From assembly GCF_028595265.1 (NCBI RefSeq), contig NZ_JAQQXP010000002.1, forward strand, positions 1 through 64,000: a stretch of 64,000 bases of DNA, read 5' to 3'. The stretch's first letter is position 1; the number at the start of each line of letters is the position of its first letter. This document shows positions 60,103 to 64,000 of this stretch, in pieces. This DNA comes from Alteromonas gilva (lineage in GTDB: Bacteria > Pseudomonadota > Gammaproteobacteria > Enterobacterales > Alteromonadaceae). The notes under the pieces were generated by a model. The model saw only the letters and a program-made list of their open reading frames with translations. It ran no database searches and was not told the origin of the DNA. Position numbers and translations under genes: made by a program.

Positions 60103-62793
60103 TTAGGGCAAGGGCGTAACCACCACGGCGGAAACAAAGGCCTCGCCTTGTTGCGGCACAAATGACAGTTGCAGTTGACCGTCGGTAACGTCTGCTTCAG
60201 CAGTACTGATATCAGCGCTGAATGCGTCTTCTTTGGTGGCGGTAAAGGATTTTTCCATCAATGGCTTACCGTTACTACTCACGGTAAATACCGTGTCTTC
60301 GATATCGACCGGCGCGACAAACATCAGTGATACCCGATAGCGGCCGTTTGCCAGCGGCAGCGTATAACTGAACTCACCGGCGCGATAGGTTGCGGCAAGA
60401 TCGCGATCATCAGTTTGACTGATTTGCGCTTTAACCGGCGGACGGCCCCAGCCAGATGCTTTATCCAACGTTTTGGCGCTTCCTCCGGAGAAAAATGCGT
60501 CTGAGCCGTATTGATGCTGTGTTGTTTTAGCGGCCATGATGGCACCAGCATCAATGTAATACGCATTGACCTGGGACTCGGCCAGTTGCCAGGTCACGCT
60601 ATCACTCGCGTCATCACCGTTGGCATCTTTCGCCACAATCGTGTTGCTGCCTTGTTGCAATGCTACGTCTTCAAACACGCATACCGACTGCGGGCAATCT
60701 TGCAGTACGCCAGCAGACTTACCATTCACAACCAGCTCCGTTGCCGCCAGATTAGAATAGACTTTTACCGGTGTTTGCTGATAGGCGCGATCGATGTAGC
60801 GGCGAGAGGTAATGTGTACGACGGGCTCTTCACGCCAGTTGGCCTGATAAAAATAGTAGCTGTCTTTTTTGATTTCCCGGTCGTAGCTAATCAGTCCTTT
60901 GGTATTAATATCAATAGAATCACCTTCACGACGGGTGGTGGTGGCAAAATCAAAGGCGTTCCAGATCCATGTAGCCCATAAGTAAGGTTTCGCCGCCATG
61001 ATCTGCCAGTTTTCCTCATGCACATAAGACATATATTCTTCAGGCTGGTGTTTACCGGTTGAAGCGACCGGACCACCAAGGACGTTATCGGTATGCATAG
61101 ATAAGGCACCACCTGCGCCATACTCACTCACTGAGATAGGCTGCTGCGGGTACATACTTTTTATGGTGTCAAGATGCTCATCAAGGTCGGTGGGTTTTCC
61201 ATAATACCAGCCGTAATAGCGATTCAGCCCCACGGTATCGGCAATGTCTGTTGTGGCTGGAACCTTTGCGTTAGCCCATCTTTTATTGGCTTCACAGCAG
61301 TTTGCCAGCGTTGAATAGCGCTCTGGATCGAGTGCCTTGGTTTGTTCGTGAAGCATCGTTAGCACCGGGGTTGGATCCGGCTCTGAGTCGCTTGGGCTGC
61401 CCAAAAAGGCAGGGATGACCGCACCAAAGTCTACTTCGTTGGCAATGCCCCAAACTGCGACCGAGGGATGATTAAAATTTTGCTTTATCATTTCTTCAAG
61501 CTGCAGGCTGGCATTTTCAAGTAACGCCTGATTCACGTCCTCGTGCTGTTCGCCATAGCGCCACACTGTTACCAGTGGAATTTCATCCCACAGTATAAGC
61601 CCTGTTTCGTTGGCGATTTCATGCACGGGTTGTCCGTGTGGATAGTGGGCTAAACGTATGGTGTTGGCGCCCATTTCAACCAGCATGTTGATGTCTTCAG
61701 CAATATCTTCTTCACTGACTGCCCAGCCTCGTCCTTCACGGTCCTGGTGATATGCGACCCCCTGCAAACGCAGTGGTTTACCATTCAGCAGTACACCTTT
61801 ATCGGCCGTGACAGTAATTTCACGCAGACCGTATTGCTGATCAAGCTGGTCCAAAACAGTGCCATTTGTATCTATCACCTGCACGCGTAATGTATACAGG
61901 TGAGGGTTCTCCATGCCTTGCCATAGCTCGGGATTAGTAACCGTTAGTTGCTGTACACGCTCACTGGTTTCACTACCAGATATCGACAACTGCTGCTCAC
62001 TCTGCGCAACTGTACCACTATCGCCATCGATTAACTGCGCGTTGATTGTGACAGTCTGTTTACTTTCTGTTGAGTTACTCACCCGGCTGGTGACGGTAAC
62101 TGTAGCCTGATTATCACCCAGCGTGGTGGTTGCATAAACGCCAGGACCACCATAGTCCTGCATATCAAGATGAACATCCGCTGTGGTAATCAGCCTGACC
62201 GGCCGGTAGATGCCGCCGTGTACAAAAAAGTCACCGGAGATGGGCAGGGTATCTGCCGTTGATGATTCCGCGGTGGGCTTACTGTTATCGACTTTAACTA
62301 CCAGTACATTTGACTTATCGGGGCTGACATAGGGAGTGGCATCAAAACGGAAACGATTGAAGCCGCCACGGTGCTCACCAACATACTGACCGTTTAACCA
62401 CACTTCAGCGGTGCGGCTAACCGCATCAAATTCCAGCCAGAATTGCTTACCAGCGGTTTCTTCTGCGACGCTGAACTCGGTGCGATAGATGCCCACGCCC
62501 ATCGTCATATCGACATTCGCCTCAGTATGCAAATGAGGAAAGTCGTTTTGATAATAACCCACCCTGTTCCAGCTATGAGGCACACTCACAGTTTGCCATT
62601 TCTCAGCGCTGAACTGCGGCTGGTGAATGCTTTCCGGCAGAGAGTCTGTTTGCAAAAACAGCCAGTTATCTTTTAGTTGCTGGCTGTCACGGGACTGAGT
62701 AACTGAGCTTTGCTGTTGCGACGGAGTTGAACACCCCGAAATAAGTAGCAACAAAGTCGTTATGAATAAGGCATTGCGGACTGTTAAAAACAT
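60103..62793 (-). CDS. GH2 family beta-galactosidase/beta-glucuronidase-type lipoprotein
   Basis: A ~896-residue lipoprotein: lipobox ending at Cys21 (LLISGC), GH2 sugar-binding domain, immunoglobulin-like domain, TIM barrel with the acid/base Glu in WGIANEVDFG and a nucleophile Glu in ISVSEYGAGG, then an extra C-terminal region that resembles a malectin-type carbohydrate-binding fold. The target linkage cannot be fixed from sequence (galactoside or glucuronide). The lipid anchor puts it at the outer membrane. ATG 62793 follows AAGAGAG; a longer frame reaches 62841. Upstream lies a TonB receptor start, downstream another one, as in a glycan-use locus. Confidence 0.87.
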   Translation of the reverse strand: MFLTVRNALFITTLLLLISGCSTPSQQQSSVTQSRDSQQLKDNWLFLQTDSLPESIHQPQFSAEKWQTVSVPHSWNRVGYYQNDFPHLHTEANVDMTMGVGIYRTEFSVAEETAGKQFWLEFDAVSRTAEVWLNGQYVGEHRGGFNRFRFDATPYVSPDKSNVLVVKVDNSKPTAESSTADTLPISGDFFVHGGIYRPVRLITTADVHLDMQDYGGPGVYATTTLGDNQATVTVTSRVSNSTESKQTVTINAQLIDGDSGTVAQSEQQLSISGSETSERVQQLTVTNPELWQGMENPHLYTLRVQVIDTNGTVLDQLDQQYGLREITVTADKGVLLNGKPLRLQGVAYHQDREGRGWAVSEEDIAEDINMLVEMGANTIRLAHYPHGQPVHEIANETGLILWDEIPLVTVWRYGEQHEDVNQALLENASLQLEEMIKQNFNHPSVAVWGIANEVDFGAVIPAFLGSPSDSEPDPTPVLTMLHEQTKALDPERYSTLANCCEANKRWANAKVPATTDIADTVGLNRYYGWYYGKPTDLDEHLDTIKSMYPQQPISVSEYGAGGALSMHTDNVLGGPVASTGKHQPEEYMSYVHEENWQIMAAKPYLWATWIWNAFDFATTTRREGDSIDINTKGLISYDREIKKDSYYFYQANWREEPVVHITSRRYIDRAYQQTPVKVYSNLAATELVVNGKSAGVLQDCPQSVCVFEDVALQQGSNTIVAKDANGDDASDSVTWQLAESQVNAYYIDAGAIMAAKTTQHQYGSDAFFSGGSAKTLDKASGWGRPPVKAQISQTDDRDLAATYRAGEFSYTLPLANGRYRVSLMFVAPVDIEDTVFTVSSNGKPLMEKSFTATKEDAFSADISTAEADVTDGQLQLSFVPQQGEAFVSAVVVTPLP

Positions 62794-62841
62794 ACACACT
62801 CTCTTTGCTAAAGTAACCTTTTTAAAACTAACAAGCGGCAA

Positions 62842-63843
62842 GTGCTTACTCCACTTACCGCGATTTAGCCAAGAACCGAAATGGCGACAGGAATAGTCTG
62901 CTGAGCTTCAGCGCCTGGTTTCGCTTTTAGTTCGATGATTTCCAGCTCTTGTGCAGTTTGTAATGGTGCTTATTAAGGCAGTTAGTTACTGGATATCTGG
63001 TAAGGCCAATATAATGACGAAAGCATAATAAGCAACAACAGTTTAACATTAACGGGCTGCATAATTTAACATTTTAATCACAAATCAATATCTTATGTAA
63101 ACTATTGTTTTTAACAATGCCTTTTATCAATAAAAGCGATATATGTTCATTAATGCCATTTAATAATACAGGGTAGACCTGTAACGCCGCATTTTCCAAA
63201 CCGTGGTTATAAGATTCAAGCAGAGACAATGTGAGGTTTGTCAGGCGTTTTGGTGCATCGCATATCTTGCTGGAGTACTAGTAGCATCACTGCATCTGAT
63301 TTATCAAAGGGAATCGATAAGACCCAGGAATTGCTTCGGCTTGGATAGTGATGCGATTACGACTACGAAAGGAGAACGCATAGTTTGAATACAGGAGGAT
63401 TGTTCATTAACCCTGCTCAAGAAAAGTAGAGGCGCCGTTATTAAAATCACCGGTTACCTCTGCATGGCTGGTGCGATCGATTTTACGCTGCTATTGACCG
63501 TTCCGGACGCTGCTCAATCGAGAAACAAGCTTGTCGGCCTGGTGAAATAAACTCAGGATCATGACCAATCTATACTGCCTTACCAATTACTGTGATTGAA
63601 ATGTTAACCTATTGTAGTGGGGTATTTTGGGGCGTGTTCTTATTAGTGTATGTAAAATAACAGCTTTTTTCAGTAATCACTTTTAGAGATACCTACTATC
63701 ACTATAATCAATTTCTTTTATTTACCTTTTTGTTACATATTTTTCACCTAATTGGTCAGGCCGAAGATTGAGGTCCTGGGGCTGTCCTATAATTACTAAT
63801 TACCAGATAACAGCATGTATCTAATTACTAATTGAGGGTGAAC
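62842..63843. other. AT-rich region upstream of GH2 and TonB receptor genes
   Basis: One kilobase without a recognisable gene. A 61-codon frame at 63203-63388 (+) has no family features. Divergent promoters for the GH2 gene and the receptor gene are expected here. Confidence 0.5.
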
Positions 63844-64000
63844 ATGAGTCATAAATTAAAACTAAAATTTCTGCCTGGAACACTTATGGCAGCAAGCGCG
63901 CTTTTTAACGCATCGGCAATTGCACAAGCAGTTGAAGACGCAATTCAACCAGACGAAAGCGCAGTTCAACTAGAAGTCATTGAGGTGACGGCACAAAAAC
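63844..64000 (+). CDS. TonB-dependent receptor, N-terminal part (runs off the window)
   Basis: The first 52 residues show a signal peptide (residues ~1-27, IAQ/AQA), an acidic linker and a TonB box of the EVIEVTAQK type, which marks a TonB-dependent receptor. Only 157 bases are in the window. ATG 63844 follows GAGGGTGAAC. Confidence 0.85.
   Translation, partial: MSHKLKLKFLPGTLMAASALFNASAIAQAVEDAIQPDESAVQLEVIEVTAQK

Noticed and set aside
63203..63388. 61-codon frame in the region before the TonB receptor
   Set aside because: No family features and random-looking composition.

Overview
The window looks like the chromosome of a marine gammaproteobacterium of the Alteromonadales type (Alteromonas or a close relative). 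This rests on gene families and gene order only; no search was run. The backbone has mid-range GC and keeps an order also known from E. coli: slmA-coaBC / radC ... rpmB-rpmG ... mutM / coaD, then LPS-core genes and kbl-tdh.

Layout. 1-141: the 3' end of a 5S rRNA and the rRNA terminator. 535-2226: a periplasmic solute-binding-like protein and a PagL-like lipid A deacylase. 2378-7573: the SOS mutagenesis cassette imuA-imuB-dnaE2 under a perfect LexA box. 7686-11159: two small conserved proteins, a TetR regulator, slmA and coaBC; dut, which often sits between the last two, is absent. 11336-16747: radC, then a four-gene yjbEFGH/gfcABCD-type exopolysaccharide locus placed between radC and rpmB-rpmG. 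16841-20567: a small membrane protein, mutM, coaD, kdkA and a GT9 glycosyltransferase. 20692-24766: a coupled trio of PstS-like protein, outer-membrane channel and GGDEF-EAL enzyme. 24908-32226: kbl, tdh, a GlpE-like rhodanese, GlpG, a FliL-like protein, ubiA, ubiK and rep. 32259-36896: a GAF-GAF-GGDEF-EAL protein with a weakened EAL domain, cytochrome c5 and a serine-hydrolase-like periplasmic protein.

A tRNA-Arg(CCG) gene at 37084-37160 borders an AT-rich accessory region. It holds a UvrD-like helicase with a DUF2290-like partner (matching the Helicase-DUF2290 antiphage system), a bacterial NLR-like protein (PD-(D/E)XK nuclease, long coiled linker, NACHT ATPase), and the C-terminal remnant of a tyrosine integrase followed by an imperfect copy of the tRNA 3' end. 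Directly beyond lies a divergent pair: a PLD-nuclease/SF2-helicase/DUF3427 protein and a methyltransferase-HNH fusion. The region is read as a defence island; the nuclease-NACHT protein and the divergent pair are the best candidates for undescribed systems.

48495-62793 is a catabolic region. It has a KDPG aldolase with a GntR regulator. A LysR regulator faces a six-gene aromatic-degradation operon across a perfect 19-bp palindrome: FAH-family hydrolase, cyclase-family hydrolase, alpha/beta hydrolase, extradiol dioxygenase, Rieske ferredoxin and FAD monooxygenase. A TonB-dependent receptor and a GH2 lipoprotein follow. A second TonB-dependent receptor starts at 63844 and runs off the window.
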